Shown here: one piece after another, positions 62,925 through 64,000 of the stretch
Position numbering within the stretch: position 1 is the first letter of the stretch
How the letters are laid out: each line of letters starts with the position of its first letter
Assembly (NCBI RefSeq): GCF_001644015.1
Contig: NZ_LUUI01000102.1
Location: 1-64,000, forward strand
DNA from: Methylomonas lenta
GTDB lineage: Bacteria > Pseudomonadota > Gammaproteobacteria > Methylococcales > Methylomonadaceae
Direction: 5' to 3'
Length of the DNA: 64,000 nt
Program-made: the position numbers and the translations under genes
The notes under the pieces: generated by a model
What the model was told of the DNA's origin: nothing
What the model saw: the letters and a program-made list of their open reading frames with translations, nothing else
The model's database searches: none

Positions 62925-64000
62925 TTAGGTTTTCGGCGCTGCGCCACCTGATCTATCATCACTAAATTGCATTTTATGTAATCTGGCATAAGCGCCATCT
63001 CGTTTCAGCAATTCTTGATGTGTGCCTTGTTCGATAATCCGACCTTTGTCCATTACCAAAATCACATCCGCATTCTCGATAGTAGACAATCGGTGAGCGA
63101 CGACTAATGTAGTACGTCCTTGCATCACCCTATTCAATGCGGCTTGAATATACCTCTCAGACTCGGTGTCCAAAGCCGAAGTAGCCTCATCCAAAATCAA
63201 TATCGGTGCATCTTTAAGCAAAGCGCGTGCTAGCGCTAGTCGCTGACGCTGGCCACCGGACAACTTAACGCCATTCTCACCTATATCGGTCTCCAATCCT
63301 TGTGGCATTTTATTGATAAATTCCATGGCATAAGCATCAGTTGCAGCTTGCTCAATCTGACTTCGATCAGCATCTTGCAAGCCGCCGTAAGCAATATTAT
63401 TGGCGATACTGGTATTAAACAAAGTGACATTTTGGTTTACTAGTGCAATCTGTCGTCTTAGACAATCTAGCTGATAGCGTTTTAGCTCAACACCATCAAT
63501 CAGAATCTGGCCTTGATCGTAATCGTAAAAACGCGGCAACAGGTTAATCAATGAGCTTTTACCACCACCTGAGGCTCCCACTAAGGCTACTGTCTGACCA
63601 GGCTCTATAGTCAAATTAATATTATTTAAGGCTGGAGTTTCGCTACCAGCATAATTGAATGTTAAATCTTTAAACTCTATCCGGCCTTGACTACGTGGCG
63701 TTTGATAATCGCCGTTATCGACTTCCAGTGGCTCATCCAGCACTTCAAACAAGGTTTCAGCTGCCGCAAGACCACGCAATATCTCCGCATTAGCATCGCT
63801 TAATTGTCGTATCGGTTTTGGCAACAAAAATGCTGCGGTAAAAAATCCAACAAACTCGCCGGGAGATGAATTCTTCATGATTATCAATGCCAAATACATC
63901 ATTCCTGCCAAGGCAAAAGAAATTAATAATTGCATTAATGGATTATTCAGAGAAACCGTCATGATCAACTTACGGTATTGTTTGCGGTTTTCCAGACTAC
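62925..64000 (-). CDS. msbA: Lipid A export ATP-binding/permease MsbA (5' end outside window)
   Basis: The C-terminal ~360 residues of an ABC half-transporter that flips lipid A across the inner membrane. The last transmembrane helices are visible (QLLISFALAGMMYLALIIM), then the ATPase: Walker A GASGGGKSS, Q-loop VNQNVTLFN, signature LSGGQRQRLALARALL, Walker B ILILDEATS and AHRL. The frame stays open to position 64000 (SLENRKQYRKLIMTV before the first in-window start), so the N-terminal transmembrane part lies beyond the window. The homologous loop order NNPLMQLL fits MsbA rather than a drug exporter. Confidence 0.93.
   Translation of the reverse strand, partial: SLENRKQYRKLIMTVSLNNPLMQLLISFALAGMMYLALIIMKNSSPGEFVGFFTAAFLLPKPIRQLSDANAEILRGLAAAETLFEVLDEPLEVDNGDYQTPRSQGRIEFKDLTFNYAGSETPALNNINLTIEPGQTVALVGASGGGKSSLINLLPRFYDYDQGQILIDGVELKRYQLDCLRRQIALVNQNVTLFNTSIANNIAYGGLQDADRSQIEQAATDAYAMEFINKMPQGLETDIGENGVKLSGGQRQRLALARALLKDAPILILDEATSALDTESERYIQAALNRVMQGRTTLVVAHRLSTIENADVILVMDKGRIIEQGTHQELLKRDGAYARLHKMQFSDDRSGGAAPKT

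Overview
The window is a chromosomal segment of a gammaproteobacterium with a moderate, roughly mid-40s percent GC content (judged by eye). The gammaproteobacterial placement rests on small lineage-typical genes (YcgL, DUF2333, DUF4389, YajD, DUF1289) beside standard core genes (guaA, guaB, priA, lnt, ileS-lspA, engB, polA, ubiA, moaA, msbA). System II cytochrome c maturation (ResB/CcsA), cytochrome c4, UPF0182 and a two-domain multicopper oxidase would suit a Methylococcales-type methanotroph. No methane-oxidation gene lies in the window, so that finer placement is inference.

Layout. 1-1150: an unrecognised AT-rich gene between copies of a terminal-inverted-repeat sequence, then a small MITE-like element and a heptamer tandem repeat. 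1151-4282: guaB-guaA (minus), the GMP branch of purine synthesis. 4373-5435: a CPBP membrane protease and a four-helix membrane protein (minus). 5526-7663: ycgL, DUF2333, DUF4389 and a tiny hypothetical (plus). 7833-9583: SixA-like phosphatase, DUF1289 and ribF (minus). 9686-14177: a tight plus-strand run of a SplB-like radical SAM protein, an SDR, a voltage-sensor potassium channel with its RCK domain, a second free-standing RCK-like protein and dsbB. 14178-14518: a gap with three DnaA-box-like sites just before priA. 16879-18831: an arginine-rich small protein and lnt. 18856-22159: ileS-lspA (minus). 22415-24368: DUF4124 protein, SDR and a small secreted helical protein. 24437-30270: nucleoside phosphorylase-like protein, UPF0182 and an anchored multicopper oxidase (minus).

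30507-33107: a membrane-attached GH17 protein and a stand-alone FtsH-peptidase-like HEAGH protein. 33135-35972: two tandem GGDEF diguanylate cyclases. 36088-39843: resB-ccsA-dsbA, a translationally coupled cytochrome c/disulfide block, followed upstream by cytochrome c4 divergent from engB. 41275-45828: metallo-hydrolase, HDOD protein and polA (minus). 46130-48304: a 724-residue protein joining a degenerate Fic-like motif to a zeta-toxin-type P-loop kinase, the most unusual gene in the window. 48414-51590: amino-acid permease, exported pentapeptide-repeat protein and ubiA (minus). 52338-58095: moaA, yajD, tag, a HugZ-like protein and a MASE1-CHASE-PAS-GGDEF-EAL protein (plus). 58092-59219: a membrane lytic transglycosylase (minus). 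59471-62496: a NitT/TauT-type ABC importer joined to a YigZ/IMPACT protein. 62652-62813: a 53-residue membrane miniprotein. 62925-64000: the 3' part of msbA, cut by the window edge.

Themes: several envelope and disulfide genes (lnt, lspA, dsbA, dsbB, msbA, transglycosylase), three GGDEF proteins for c-di-GMP signalling, and many short overlaps (TGATG, ATGA) implying translational coupling. I see no tRNA, rRNA, CRISPR array, transposase or prophage gene. Mobile or repetitive DNA is limited to small palindromic intergenic elements near 997-1104, 7705-7801 and 25311-25390.
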